Under the pieces are notes generated by a model. It was not told where the DNA came from and did not search any database. It saw only the letters and a list, made by a program, of their open reading frames with translations. A stretch of 64,000 nucleotides of DNA from Triangularia verruculosa. Lineage: Eukaryota > Ascomycota > Sordariomycetes > Sordariales > Podosporaceae. How positions within the stretch are numbered: position 1 is the first letter of the stretch; every line of letters begins with the position of its first letter. The stretch lies in assembly GCA_033296885.1 (NCBI GenBank), contig MU863878.1, positions 434,001 through 498,000 on the forward strand. Reading direction: 5' to 3'. Of the stretch, positions 1-11,640 are shown piece after piece. A program made the translations under genes and the position numbers.

Positions 1-1
1 T

Positions 2-304
2 GCAGGTTCTGATTTCCAGAACCGCACGACCACGTCAGACTGGTCTGGGGCCAAAGCACAGTCTCCAGACTCTGTCCAAGAAGCCGAACCTTTCCGACCT
101 CTCTCTTTGGGGCGCGGGCAAAGGGGCAGAAGCAGCAGCAGCAACAACAACAACAGCAGCAACAGCAACATATCGGTACATTGGAGGAGAGGCGTCCCTT
201 TTGCGAGCACCGATGATCGCATGAATTTGCGTAGGTGGCTCTGCATCTGGGACGCCTTCGACTTCTTCACCGCTGGCACGTGTCGGGATTGGGGGATTTG
301 GTAG
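2..304 (+). CDS. Possible 3' end of a gene entering the window (weak)
   Basis: The frame starting at base 2 is open from the window edge to a TAG at 302-304, giving about 100 residues. It includes an Asn/Ser-rich stretch encoded by an AGC/AAC tract near 130-170 and ends in a Trp-rich tail (RDWGIW). I recognise no domain. It could be the last exon of a gene lying to the left, or chance: the opposite strand over 35-340 is also open because the CAG/CAA-type repeat lacks stops in most frames. Sequence to the left would decide. Confidence 0.2.
   Translation, partial: AGSDFQNRTTTSDWSGAKAQSPDSVQEAEPFRPLSLGRGQRGRSSSSNNNNSSNSNISVHWRRGVPFASTDDRMNLRRWLCIWDAFDFFTAGTCRDWGIW
130..170. repeat. CAG/CAA trinucleotide microsatellite
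   Basis: About 13 tandem CAG or CAA triplets in register. If read on the + strand it gives Ser/Asn, Gln or Ala/Thr runs depending on frame. It explains why several overlapping frames are open here. Confidence 0.8.
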
Positions 305-883
305 TGACATCGATATTGTCGATGCTTCGCACAATGCCACATTACAGAAACAACAATACCATGCCCTCGGATGTTGGCAGCAGCGGTGGTGGTGGATGTG
401 TGGGTGGAGGGGATGAGGTTGGCAATGGGGTCATTATTGGAAAAGCGGGCAAACGGGAATGCGGGCACTGGGCGGCATGGCTGTCAAACTGGTCGAGGTC
501 CATGACATCGTTCTCCACTCGACTAGGTCAACTAGTTGGGTTGGAGTCAATATCGCGGATTTCCCTCAGTTTGACAGTCATGTTCGCGCCAGTTGCCGTC
601 AGGTGCCTCTTCGGTTAAGGAATATTCTTATCAATTTTGAAAGACATTTTGGAACCTCAAAACGTGTGCACTGGACTGTCGTCGTGTTGTCGTGAACGCT
701 GTAACAAAGAGCTGACGATCTGATACCCATGGCATCCACGACATTTCCCAAGTCTTCCGAGTATCATCGATGTCGATCATGAACGTCTTCAATGTAATGT
801 ATACACAATGCTTCTAACGTAGGTACATTTATGCCATGCTTCTCAGCCGTCCTGTAACCCCGGCTTCAGACCTGCTCTTCTCC
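305..883. other. Intergenic, no convincing gene
   Basis: Overlapping short ORFs only, none with recognisable protein content. The right part should hold the 3' UTR of the minus-strand acyltransferase. Confidence 0.4.
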
Positions 884-3601
884 TCACAAATGCGCCCTAT
901 TCTCCAACGTCCTCCTCTTCCTCTTCTCCTTCTGACTCTTATCCAACAATCTCACCTCCTCCTCACTCAACCTCGCCGGTGCATTCATCCCCTTGGCCTT
1001 CTTCCCCCCATCAACCCCCTTAACCGCCTCGTCCCACAGCTTCTGCCCCAGCTCATCCGTCAACCTAATCACTCTCGTGCTCACCGTCGCACCATCTCTT
1101 CTATTCTTTCCCTCCCTCCTACTCGACGCAATCTTCTCTGTAAAATCCCACAGCTTCCCCGACGCAGTCAGATGACCAGTAATCTCTTCCCTGTTCGGCC
1201 TCCACTCAGGCGACACCCTCAGTCGTGGCGGAATCCGACTGTCCTTTGACTTGACGACCTGGATGATGCCCTCCTCCTCAAACCGCTGGTACGAGTTCTT
1301 GAGAGTCTCCTTGTTGACGGCTTCAAAGTAGGATAGGTCGCCTTGATGGTAGAGAGTTTTGCCCAGCTAGACACAGAAAAAGTTAGTAATCTTGGTAATA
1401 GGATAGGGAGAGAAGGGGGAGGGAGCATACGAATTGAGCAGAGCCCTGAGCCCGGGAGACCTGGATCCAGACGTCGTCTTTTTGTCCCAGCGGTGGAGTA
1501 AGACCCATCAGCGACACAGCTGCCAGCCATGAAGCTTCGATGAACGGCCAGATGAGGAAGCAGTAAAAGTCATAATTCTCCCGGCCGGCGGCACGCTCAG
1601 CACCTGAAAGACCAATCTTGGTGATGTTTCGCTGCTCGTCACGTTCAATCATGATGACGTTATCCGCCTCCAGACCAGCCAAGGTGCGTTCAAGGTTGAC
1701 TTGCAGGCCTTCGCCAGAGTAAATGAACTCTCCCCTGAACAGCGACGAAAGGAAGAGGACCTGATCGCGGAGTTCCTGGTAGGGAATATCCTGAATCGCC
1801 GGCCCGCCTCCTTGTTTTACCTTGGTGTACAGCGCTGCTGCCACCAATGCTTCAGAGATGAACAGATGGATCGTCATGTTCCTGTAGAAAGACAGCTGGA
1901 ACCGGTCGACGGCGTAGTACGTTGGCTCCGCTAGACCTTCGACCACACCGACGAGGTCTTTCCCGAGGACTTCGAGGCCGCGCTCGATGACGTCGGAGAG
2001 GGGAAGGTTGCCAAAGTGGGCGACGCGGCCGCCTTTGGCTTTGACTCTTTCTGTGAGCCACTCTACGCGACGGATGAGTTCGGCTCGGCCGACGCCGCGG
2101 CCTCGGAGGGTGAGGAGGACGGTGCCGATCAGGGCGGTGGGCATGACGACGGAGACGTCGTTGATGTCCGCCAGGACCTTGTAGCCGAGGGTTCGGAGGA
2201 GCTTTTGGCGGACGACTTGGTTTTTGGTGTCCTTCCAGTCGATGTGGATGGGAGATGGGACTTTACTCAGTCTGTTGATTTGATCGTCGATGAATCCTCG
2301 TAGGCTCCATGGCTCGTGGAATCTGACGTCGACCCTTCCTAACCTGAGGCTGAGCACATTGGATCCCCCAGACAAGAAATCTGCTAGATTCTCTTTCTTC
2401 TTTGGCACGCCCAATAGCTCAGTCACGTACCCCTCCGTTTCGATGACCTTGTCGTACTGCGTCGAAACCGGGCAGATGATTGCGTCCTCCACTCTCCCAC
2501 TCAACAAACTGTCCAGAACAAAGCTTAAAATACCGAATTTTGGCGGCAATAGCTTCCCCGTTCTTGACCGTCCTCCCTCAATAAAACACTCCAAATTATA
2601 GCCTCCTTGCAGCAAAACATCAATGTACGCCTGCACCAGCGTCGTGTAAAGCTGATCATCGCCGAAACTCCTCCTGATGTACATCGCTCCGGCATGCTGC
2701 AAGAAGCTTCCCACCAGCGGAAAGTTCAAATTATCACCCGCCACCACCACCGGCAATGCCAACCCCAGTCGATAACACAGCAACTGCTGCGCAACATAGT
2801 CCACATGAGACCTATGACACGGCAAAAAGATAATACTCTGCTTCTTCTTCTCCGCCTCCTCGGCCACATTTCTCAGTCTGAGTACCTCCTCACTTGACAC
2901 ATGGATGCCCTGGTGGTATGCCCTCAATAACAGCTGCGTGACAAGATAATACGCCCCACGAATAAACGTCTTGCTCTCAAACTTGCAGATCATGTTATCC
3001 GTCAGATGCTCAGCAACCTCTTGTAGCCCCTGAACCAACTCGGCGCGTCGTTTGGCCTTCTTGATCTCATATTCCCTGCCGGCGCTTGGGGGCGGGAGAA
3101 GCCCCTGTTTCTCCTCAACAGATATGCGCAGGTCGGCGAGCTGTGCGATTTTAGTCTGGAGGACGGTGGCGGACATTACTTGGGTTTTGATGTGCTCGGA
3201 GAAACCAGAGTAGAAGATTGGCTGGCCGATTACGTCGTCGTAGGCGCGCCAGCCGGTTCCCGAGACGTAGAGGGAGACATCGCGGAGGAAGCTGGACCAG
3301 GAGGGGTCAGTGGAGGGAGAAGGGAGGAAGGAGATCGCCGAGGCGGGTGGGGGTGGGGGGTCGGACATGGTGAAGATGGTGATTTTGAGGGTAGAAGAGA
3401 AAGGGAGAAAAAGGAGGGAAAAGACAAGACGTACCGTAACGGCTCGGAACGGAAGCGGGCTACGTTCTTCATCAGGGCCTCGTCTTTCCCATCTTTGTCT
3501 TTGGGGGGCTCGACGAATCCACTTGGTTGAAGTGTAATTCTGTCGCCGAGGATACGAAGGTCTGGGGCCGAGTCGTGACGGTCGCGGTCGTCGGGTGCCA
3601 T
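884..3601 (-). CDS. Glycerol-3-phosphate / dihydroxyacetone-phosphate acyltransferase (PlsB type)
   Basis: Acylates glycerol-3-phosphate or DHAP with acyl-CoA, the first committed step of glycerolipid (or ether-lipid) synthesis, at a membrane. Exons read as 3601-3435, 3291-1431 and 1366-884, joined in frame to 836 residues. The first intron (GTACGT donor) joins LR to FLRDVSLYVSG and the second (GTATGC donor) joins SAQF to LGKTLY. All four PlsC/PlsB acyltransferase motifs are visible in order: HRSHVDY (catalytic HX4D), GAMYIRRSF, FIEGGRSRTGK and ICPVSTQYD. The C-terminal part is the helical PlsB extension, ending in a basic tail. The start ATG at 3601 is the first in frame; further upstream only non-ATG codons are available. 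Whether it prefers G3P or DHAP cannot be told from sequence. It is divergent from pop4. Confidence 0.9.
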
Positions 3602-4155
3602 TTTTGGTGATATCAACGGTGTCTTTTGAGGATGAATCGCGGCACGGGGCCACGGAAACGCTTTTCCCTGTTGTCAAAACAGAGGAATTGGGTTTCGACA
3701 GATGAGACGGCGCAAAGATTGGGATGTTCACGGAGGGTGGAGTAGAGATATGACTTCATCCACCGTCACCGTCAACAACAACAAACGAGCACATGCGCGG
3801 GCGAAGATAAAAACAAGAGATTCACGAGAACGGCACAAGATGGAGGTTGACCTGCATTTGGATCGAGTGCCGTTGTTTCCCGAGGCGCATCACTGACGTG
3901 CCCTCTGGCAAAAGGACGGCAGGGGCCCATGCTTAGCGGGAACGCCACTGTTTGCCCGGGGTAAAGTTGGGGAAGAGGGGCCGAGGCAGCGAATAGGCGA
4001 ACCTCGATTGGTTCACATGCTATTAATTTCTCCGCTGCCCAAGCTTTTTAGCGTGAGCTGCTCCAACAGAGCTCCAAGGCCAAGCTCCACTGGAGAAAAA
4101 ACATCCTCCACCGTCTCAATCGGATTCTCCAACCATCGGCAACGCAAGTCGAAAG
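3602..4155. promoter_or_regulatory. Divergent promoter region between the acyltransferase and pop4
   Basis: Some 550 bases separate the two start codons. No ORF of note and no clear TATA box; it must contain both promoters and 5' UTRs. Confidence 0.5.
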
Positions 4156-4881
4156 ATGATAGTCCCAACGGAAAAAGACCACCAGTCCATAGCTGCCGAG
4201 CTCCTCAACCGCGCCTTCGAGCCAGAAGAAGCCACCAGGATCCTGACCGAAAAGGTTGTCCAGCGACCTCTCTTCCTCTGCTCGACCTCCCCTCCTCCCG
4301 CCGACGCCCGTCGCGCCCGTCAACTCGCCGCCAAAAGAGCGAAAGAACAACGTCGGACGAAGTCACTCAAGCCAAAACCTCTATCAGCCACACAGCGAAA
4401 GAAACAGGGCCTCTACCAAATCCCAAAAGAAGGACAGAAATATGCACTGTTTGAGCCGCTCCACAACCTATGGCTGGGATATATCAGAGAGGTTCTCGGA
4501 AATGAGGTCTACACTGGAGGGGAGGCTACCGCTGCTAAACTAGCGAGTGCCGATTTCCACGGGGCGGAACTGGAGGTGGTGAGAAGTGGGTGTGTCAGTC
4601 GTGTCGGGATCAAGGGGATCGTGGTCAAGGATGGCAAGTTTGCCTTTGAGATTGTGACGGTGAAGAATAAGGTGAAGGTGGTGCCGAAGGAAGGGACGAT
4701 TTTTCGAGTTGAGGTGCCGGTGCCGATGATTACACAACCAAAAGAAACGACAGAAGGAACAGAAGGAGAGGGAAAGAAAGAGTCGAAGATGGTGTTTGAG
4801 CTTCATGGGGATCAATTCCAGTTCCGAGCGGCGGATAGGGCGACGAGGAAGTTTAGAGCACATTTTTCGAAGACGCTCTAG
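4156..4881 (+). CDS. pop4: RNase P / RNase MRP protein subunit Pop4 (Rpp29)
   Basis: Component of nuclear RNase P (5' maturation of pre-tRNA) and RNase MRP (pre-rRNA cleavage). It is a single exon of 241 residues from an ATG at 4156. The conserved Rpp29/UPF0086 Sm-like fold occupies roughly residues 95-235: HNLWLGYIREVLG opens it, GADFH-like and GCVSRVGIKGIVVKD segments follow, then EIVTVKNKVKVVPKEGT, and the family signature HGDQFQFRAADRATRKF lies near the C-terminus. The N-terminal 90 residues are basic and less conserved, as in other fungi. Length is in the family range. The stop is TAG. Confidence 0.9.
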   Translation: MIVPTEKDHQSIAAELLNRAFEPEEATRILTEKVVQRPLFLCSTSPPPADARRARQLAAKRAKEQRRTKSLKPKPLSATQRKKQGLYQIPKEGQKYALFEPLHNLWLGYIREVLGNEVYTGGEATAAKLASADFHGAELEVVRSGCVSRVGIKGIVVKDGKFAFEIVTVKNKVKVVPKEGTIFRVEVPVPMITQPKETTEGTEGEGKKESKMVFELHGDQFQFRAADRATRKFRAHFSKTL

Positions 4882-6000
4882 ACTGAGTACGAACCGGCGA
4901 GTAATCTTTGGTCTTGCTACAGGAAGATGGCCGATAAGAAACGATCTTACTGCTAGACTTGACGACACTCGTGGGCTCTGGCAATCTTAGAAACGTAAAG
5001 GTTTCATTTATAGAGGTGGCTCTATGTCCGAGTATTCAAGACCTAAGGTGAGTCGCTCATTTCTTCTCTCAAGATGTAATATGCTGACCTAGATAGTCAA
5101 AGCTACAATACGGAGTCTCTGCATGCCATGCAGTGAGAATTCGTAGATTCATTGCTGGCTCTGCCAGATGGTATAAAGAAAACGCCCAGACTTTCAGTGA
5201 GGCATCGATTCTTTGAACACATCCTGATCATATTAGGCACAACCGAAGATAAAAGCTTATGACCTGTATGATCTGCATGTGGGCGAAAAACAGCTAGGCA
5301 GCTCTACCTAGGTAGGATGGGCCATCAGGTGCATAGTGTTTGACGACCACAACACCCTCAACAGGCAGTGGTACCGGCGGTGGTACAATCAGGAAGAGGC
5401 AAACACTATTTTACGTGAAGCAACGCCATCGACAAACCTATTAAGCCGCCGGCAAGCAAACGAATGCTGATGATGGAGGGCGATGTGGGCCGACAGGATC
5501 TGTCCAGTGTCATCCGCGCCATGGCATTCTTCGATCCGGCTGTGCCACGTGTGACAAGGCCGGCAAAGCGACATTTGGACTGGGGTCTAACACAGCAAAG
5601 CGTTTGTGGCGTTGAAATAAGCGTGGGTCGCGGGTAGGGTGGCCGGCGGGTGAGGCCTGGATAGGGGGCCGCAAGGGGAGAGATCATGGATTGGATTGAT
5701 GGATTTGGAGACATCTTGCGAGTTTGATGTGCGAGAGATATTCTGTGTGTCCAGTTGAAGTTTGATGGTTTGAGGAGGAAGAAACTGAGCAAGAATGAGA
5801 GATGGGTATATCTAGACAACCACCACCGGCGTTTGGTGGAGGTCTTCTCTGGATCAATACACACAGCACATCCTTTTTTCTTGCATTTTTTGAACTTCAG
5901 CAGCTGGCCTGCTTTCCTATCGCTTCTTGTTCTGTTCCATTATTCTATTCGCTAGATTAATATCTTTTCCTACACCATTTAGCGTCGTTTCGTTGCCAAT
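4882..6000. other. Intergenic; weak minus-strand ORF 5406-5714
   Basis: Contains a palindrome TACCTAGGTA at 5305-5314 and a minus-strand ORF of about 102 codons (ATG at 5714, stop at 5406) with no recognisable domain. Two overlapping minus frames here each look partly Cys/His-rich, so a small spliced gene is possible but I cannot assemble one. The right end is the 5' region of the secreted-protein gene. Confidence 0.4.
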
Positions 6001-6627
6001 ATGAAGTTCTCACCCGCGCTCCTCCTCCTCTCCGCTACCTCCCCTCTCGCCCTAGCCATCGCCTCTCCCCAAGACAACCCCGGCGTTCCAGCTCCCTCCG
6101 GCTCCGGCACACCTTTGGCGCGCCGCCAGGTCCCGTCCAATGGATCCAACATCGACAACACGGTAATCAACTCCCGCCAGCGCCGCGCCCTCCTTCGCAT
6201 GCGCCAGGAGGAAGCAACAAGTGAAACCGCTGTTACCACCGCAACAGAATCTGCCCCGGAAGCTAGCGAAACCGCCGTCGCTACCGCAACTGAATCAGCC
6301 CCAGCAGCCACTGAAGTTCCAGATGATGGTGACGTTCCGGACGAGACTGTGGAAGCTCCTGATCTTGCGAATGGAACCCTGCCTGTCAACGGTACTGCTC
6401 CTGGCAATGGGACGACCAACGGGACCTTGTCGGAGCAGGAGCTGAAGATGAGGAGGATGGTCAAGATCAAACTGCCGGACTATAGACGGGATGAGGGTGT
6501 GAAGGAGAGGGATGTAGAGGCTGAGTTGGGGGTAAGTGTCTTCATATTACCTAGTGCGTGGGCATCCATCAATTGCTGACATTGATAATAGTTGACCGCC
6601 TCGATTGCCAAGTTACTTAGGTGGTAG
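6001..6627 (+). CDS. Small secreted Thr/Ala/Glu-rich protein
   Basis: Two exons, 6001-6531 and 6592-6627, join to 188 residues; the 60-nt intron has a GTAAGT donor, a GCTGAC branch point and a TAG acceptor. The product starts with a clear signal peptide (MKFSPALLLLSATSPLALA) and then a Kex2-like dibasic site (LARRQ). It continues as a low-complexity stretch with two imperfect copies of ETAV(T/A)TATESAP. Several N-glycosylation sequons (NGT) lie around residues 120-140 and a charged, basic tail follows. There are no cysteines and no enzyme motif. It is likely secreted or wall-associated; the role is unknown. The start is fixed by the signal peptide. Confidence 0.75.
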
Positions 6628-7183
6628 ATATCATGTCTAGATGCTCTGCTCGCGACAGGAGAAGGGGGTGTGGATAATAGGTTAGAATATCGGTTATCGT
6701 AATCAGGAGGGTGAATATCAAGACTGGTCGGCGAACTGGTGGCCTAGGACATAATTTGGGTGTAATCATAGGGCGGATTTTGAACATGGACATTTTCCCT
6801 GGTACATACACTGAACAAGAAAAGCAGCGCTGGCCGTTGAACAAAAAAAAAAAAGAATAGACCAAATGCTGCGATAGCTGCTAGCCACTTTGAAGCTGAC
6901 CTGTCAAAAGGGGGTTTGTCCACACCCAACCCTACCCCTCGCCAAGCATCCCTTCCAACAAACCAGATCCATCGCATCGCAAATCGCAGCCGCCTGGCCC
7001 CTCCACCCTACCCGGCAGCGGCCCGTCCTCAGAAATCCGCGGCAGAAACCATCACGAGATGCCCTCTCTTATAACTTCTCCGCCTCCCAATTGCGCGCGC
7101 CATGGCGGTCAGGTGAATGCGCTTTTTCCCTCCTTTTCTTCCTCTCCTTCTCACCTCTCGATCCCGAAACCTCCGCAAACTCA
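6628..7183. other. Intergenic / 5' region of pantothenate synthetase
   Basis: The pantothenate synthetase frame stays open upstream to about 6890 but has no ATG with a convincing N-terminus before 7184. An A-rich run sits at 6842-6855. No separate gene seen. Confidence 0.4.
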
Positions 7184-8437
7184 ATGCATCCACCACCCAC
7201 CACCACCGCCGCCCTAATCCGGCACACCCTCCTCCGGCCGGCCCTCACCACCATTTCCAGAGCCCCCCCTACTTCGCGCGCAGTTTCTTTAGTTGCCTCT
7301 CAACCCCCTCGATCTCTTAAACAACCTCCCCCCCGCAGAATGGCCTCCTCCTGTTCTCCATCCAGCCGAGGCGGCGGCGGCGGCGGCGGCGGCCTCGAAA
7401 AGCTCCCCTCCTCTCCCATCCGCGTCCTCCGAACCATCCCCGCCCTCCGCCTCTGGCGCCGCCCCCACCTCCTCGACCACCGCACCGTCGCCCTCGTACC
7501 AACCATGGGCGCCCTCCACTCCGGCCATTTATCTCTGATCCGGCAAGCAGCCCGCGAGAACCACCACGTCGTTGTGTCCATCTACGTCAACCCAGCCCAG
7601 TTCGGAATCTCCGAGGACCTCGATTCCTACCCCAAAACCTGGGACTCCGACGTCGCTTCCCTCATAAAACTCGACCGGGAGCTCGCCGACGACGGGGAGA
7701 ACCTAGGTCGCATCAGCGCCGTGTTCGCGCCCACGACAAACGAGATGTACCCCGGCGGCTTCCCCGGCCAGGAGATCGACAGCAAGGGGAGTTTTGTGAG
7801 CATCACTCCCGTAGGGGAGCTGCTGGAGGGGAGGACAAGACCTACTTTCTTCAGGGGGGTGGCGACGGTGTGCATGAAGCTGTTTAACATCGTGCAGCCG
7901 GAGAGGGTGTACTTTGGGCAGAAGGATGTGCAGCAGACGGTGATTATTAGGAGGCTGGTGAGGGACTTTGCGATGCCGATTGAGGTTGTGATTGGGGAGA
8001 CGGAACGGGACGCGGCGGATGGGTTGGCGCTGAGTTCGAGGAATGTTTACCTTGGGGAGAGGAGGAGGAAGAGGGCGACGGTGCTGTATAACGCCCTGAG
8101 AGCGGCGGAGGAGGCTTATGGCAGAGGGGAGAGGAAAAGGGGGGTTCTTCTTGGGGTTGCGAATATGGCTGTTCAGGATGTTGCGAGGGAGGAGGATAAG
8201 AAGGCACCGGAGGAGAGGGTGAATTTTGAGGTGGATTACATCTCGCTTGCGGATCCGGACACGATGGAGGAGATTGAGGTTGTTGATCCGGCCAAGGGGG
8301 CGATATTGAGCGGCGCGGTCAAGATGCTGCCTGTGGAGAGCCCGAAGGAGGGGGAGGACTTGGGGCATAGTGGTGGGCCGGCGGTGAGGTTGATTGATAA
8401 TATTATTCTGGCGCCGGAAGGGGAAAAGAAGGACTAG
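7184..8437 (+). CDS. pan6: Pantoate--beta-alanine ligase (pantothenate synthetase)
   Basis: Condenses D-pantoate and beta-alanine with ATP to pantothenate, the last step of vitamin B5 synthesis before coenzyme A. It is a single exon; the start at 7184 gives 417 residues. The catalytic domain starts near residue 75. VPTMGALHSGHLSLIR (residues 105-120) holds the HIGH-type ATP site, followed by VVVSIYVNPAQF, the pantoate-binding FFRGVATVCMKLFNIV, YFGQKDVQQTVIIRRLVRDF, and GLALSSRNVYL with the second nucleotide loop. The first 70 residues are Arg/Ser/Pro-rich with almost no acidic residues and end in an eight-glycine run; they resemble a mitochondrial presequence. A second in-frame Met after this segment (MASSC) could give a shorter cytosolic form. 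Confidence 0.92.
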   Translation: MHPPPTTTAALIRHTLLRPALTTISRAPPTSRAVSLVASQPPRSLKQPPPRRMASSCSPSSRGGGGGGGGLEKLPSSPIRVLRTIPALRLWRRPHLLDHRTVALVPTMGALHSGHLSLIRQAARENHHVVVSIYVNPAQFGISEDLDSYPKTWDSDVASLIKLDRELADDGENLGRISAVFAPTTNEMYPGGFPGQEIDSKGSFVSITPVGELLEGRTRPTFFRGVATVCMKLFNIVQPERVYFGQKDVQQTVIIRRLVRDFAMPIEVVIGETERDAADGLALSSRNVYLGERRRKRATVLYNALRAAEEAYGRGERKRGVLLGVANMAVQDVAREEDKKAPEERVNFEVDYISLADPDTMEEIEVVDPAKGAILSGAVKMLPVESPKEGEDLGHSGGPAVRLIDNIILAPEGEKKD

Positions 8438-8912
8438 AGGGATAAAATTTGGGTTAGGGATTTTGTCTTTATATGTTGGAGTCAGGGAGTCTGGAGCGTT
8501 AAAAAGGCATTAGGCATAGACAGCGTAGGTAGGCAATATATCGTTTGCTCTTCACACGGGTAACCTGACAGAAAAATACGTTGACGAAGGCAGATACCTC
8601 AACGACGACCTTGGAATATGTATTAACCATCATTTACGGCCCTTTCAATGGTGTGGAATGTCTGGTCGAGAACTTGCAATGCTCGGCTTCGCTCAAGTCA
8701 CGTCGGGATAATAGGTAAGAAGCAATGTCCAAAAAAGCAGGTTCAATGTCAAAACTTACATCCATCATGCCAGGTACCTAGACAGATAAGCAAATATACA
8801 ACTAGCTATACAATGGGTATCAACACCTACTCCCCCCTCGCCATCCTCATGCCTCAGTAAAAAGCCATATCAAAACAATATTCCCAACTACCTAGCACCC
8901 CCAGCCCATCCC
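8438..8912. other. Convergent 3' region
   Basis: Lies between the 3' ends of pan6 (+) and the Zn2Cys6 regulator (-). Only 3' UTR-like sequence; no gene seen. Confidence 0.5.
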
Positions 8913-11640
8913 TTAAACGCCCCAAGAAATGACCCCTCCCGCAACCCTCCTATTCTCCTCCCTCTCTTTCTCCATAACATCCCCAGCGCCACTAGGCCTC
9001 ACATACCAGCTCTGATAAGGATGCTCCTTATCCCTAAAATCCGCCCCCTTCAGCAACGGGTTACTCATCTTCGGCGGGCCGCCCGCCATCGCATTCCCCC
9101 TAATAAACGAGTCCCCTATCCTCCCAACTTGCATGCCCACCCCCATCGTAACCGCCGGCAACCCCGGTAAAGTGATCATCGACGGTGGCATCGGCTCAAG
9201 ATCCTTCACCTCCCACGCCTTCTTCAGTTCCAAGACCACCCCACCCAGCCGCCACCCCGTCGATTTCCCAATCTTTCCCAGTATGCTGAGAACTTCCTCC
9301 CGCTCTTGCGGGCTGTCAAGGACTGCGCCGGCAACGGCAAGACCGCGTATGGCCACGCTGCTTACCCCCTTGTCGCCTACCGCGCTGGTGCTGACTATCC
9401 CGCAAACCTGACGGCCGTGGTGTTTTTGTAGCGACCGGTTCTCTTCCGTGTCGCCCTTGTGTAGCGGGTTCGTCTGCGCGAGCAGGACCATGCAGACGTG
9501 GTAGAATAACCTCCCGATAATGGCAGGTCTGCTCATCAACCAGACGTTTGGAAACGAAGACCTTGACGAAGGGCCGGTTACATATCCAGACGGCCGCATC
9601 GACCTCGGACAACGGTGGTTCCAAGCGTCGAGTAACGACTTCAACCGCGTCCACTCGGCAAAACGAGACTGAAGCCGGACTTGCTCGTCGTGCGGACTTG
9701 GCTCGTGGTGTTGATGATGGCCTGGATTGTGGAATTGGCTCGGGTGGAGGACTGGTATTGTCGGTGAGGAGGAAGCGCGGAAGTTGGTGACCTTGGCGAG
9801 GATGTAAATTATCCTTTGGGCCCAGAGCTCTTCGTCCCCGGACGCGGCTGAAGAAACGTTTGGGCCTGAAAAGGAAGGGAGATCGTCCCGGTCGGGCTCG
9901 CTCGAGGCAATGACGCTTCCGTTTCCGCTGCTGCTGCCGACGATCCAGGTGGTGAACTCGAGGTCCATGCCCCAGTCATCTGGTTCCCAGGAGGTGGTCC
10001 AGTTGAAGGAGAGGCAGGACAGTACTTCGAGGCCGACGTTGAGCCAGAAACATGCCCGGGCGAGAGAGGAGGTGGACCCAGCGTTGTAGTCGTTCTCTCT
10101 TATCAAAGCCCGCGCGCCACGGATATGCTCCAGCCGCTGCTGGCGCTGCTGGGTGGTGGACCTCTCATCAGGTAGCCTCGACGATTCAGTCTCGTTCATG
10201 ATGTCGTAGACGTTAAGTACGACAGCAGTGATGCAGCATTCGTCGGTGTTTCGGTCCGGATTCTGAAGTGACCGAAGGAGCAGCGAAGTGGATGTGTCGT
10301 AGTAGACCCTAGCCTTCTCGCTCTCGGCAGCCTGAGATGTCGGAGGACACATGAGAGAATGCTGCTTGACACCACAGGCCAGTACGGCGTTGAGGAGCAT
10401 GGTGGACTTGAATGCTAGAGATGGAACAAGGGTAGAAAAGTGCTTGTCTTTGTCAAAAACGTCCATCCACACGGCTACATCGTTGATGAAGACCTGCATA
10501 CAGTTGATTTCGTGCTCGGTGCTCAAGTAATCGCGCTCGCTCGTTGGACTCTCGTCGCCGTTTTCACTAAAAGGCGTCATCAGACCATCGCCACCGTCGT
10601 TGTCTGGATTCCGAGCATTGTTAGACCCTTCGGGGATCAGTGAGGATGTTACCCTGGAGACATCGCTATCTCTCCGGCGGTGTATTGGGTAGATTGGCCT
10701 ATGTTGTTGCAGCAAGTCTTCGAGGGTGAAAGGATGGTGGTGCGGTTGTGGCGGTTGTAAGGGGTTGGGATGGTAAGGCTCGGGATTCCTCAGGGGTAAC
10801 TGCGACGGCAGGTGAGCTTCGCCCCCACCAAAATGGGCCTGCACCTGTTCCTGATGAAGTGGTGGCTCGCTCCTAATAGGGTAATAGGGCGCACGAGAGA
10901 CCTCGGGAAGACTACCTAGAGCTTTCGAAGGCTCAAAGGTGTTGGGATTCCTGAGGGGCGGTGCCCCGTGGCTCTGGACATCGGTGAAGGGCTTTCGAGA
11001 GGGCGTGATGGGCGAGAAGTCATCAATAGGGGAGGCGCTTAGGTCGTCATTTGGAGCATTGGTGTAGGATTCCAGGCCGCCCTTATACCCTGATGCTATC
11101 TCTCGAGAATCGTCTTGGAATGATACTAGTTTCCGTTAGCAAGATAGGACGACATATAGAAGGGAAGGCGACTGTACCTAGCCAATCCTTGCCTCGAGGA
11201 GCGGTGCGAGGTGGCCCCTTTACTTGCTGGTTCGTTTCGGCAAAGTTGAGCCGTACTCCTCGCTTGCACTGCCGATTGCTCTTCAAGCAATTATTACACA
11301 CCGGTGCCCCCTCGTCGCACTTTACGTGTCTATCGCGGCAGGTGAAGCATCCTGTCCGTACGCGGCGAGCCTTGCTAGTTTGCACAAGTCTCTTGGTGGG
11401 CTTCTTTCCTTGCGGGTCAACAATGGTTGTCTTAAGGGGATTCAGTGAGCGAACTCTTTTTGGTTGGGGAGGCGAGTCCCCATGGCTACTCGACGACGTG
11501 CGTGGTGGCGAAGGCCTATTAGCCTCTGGGTACGCCGGAGGGGTTAAGGAATGAGCCTCTGGATGATAATGGTGATCTTCATGGTAGTTGTGATGTTGCT
11601 GAGCAATGTACAAGGAGTGTAGGTTGAGATTCGCCGTCAT
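8913..11640 (-). CDS. Zn2Cys6 transcription factor with fungal-specific TF domain
   Basis: Exons 11640-11178 and 11125-8913 join to 891 residues. The 52-nt intron has a GTACAG donor, a GCTAAC branch and a TAG acceptor, and the join reads [18 protein letters not shown]. The binuclear zinc cluster is at about residues 98-126: CFTC, then [17 protein letters not shown] and LKSNRQC (spacing 2-6-6-2-6), with a basic stretch KARRVRT before it. The long C-terminal region starts near [18 protein letters not shown] and resembles the PF11951-type regulatory domain. His/Pro-rich segments flank the finger. The first in-frame ATG is at 11640; 21 further open codons lie upstream without an ATG, so an upstream coding exon is possible. 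The target genes are unknown; the neighbours do not form a cluster. Confidence 0.85.

Noticed and set aside
7703..8368. 221-codon minus frame inside pantothenate synthetase
   Set aside because: Arg/Pro/His-rich antisense shadow without any motif.
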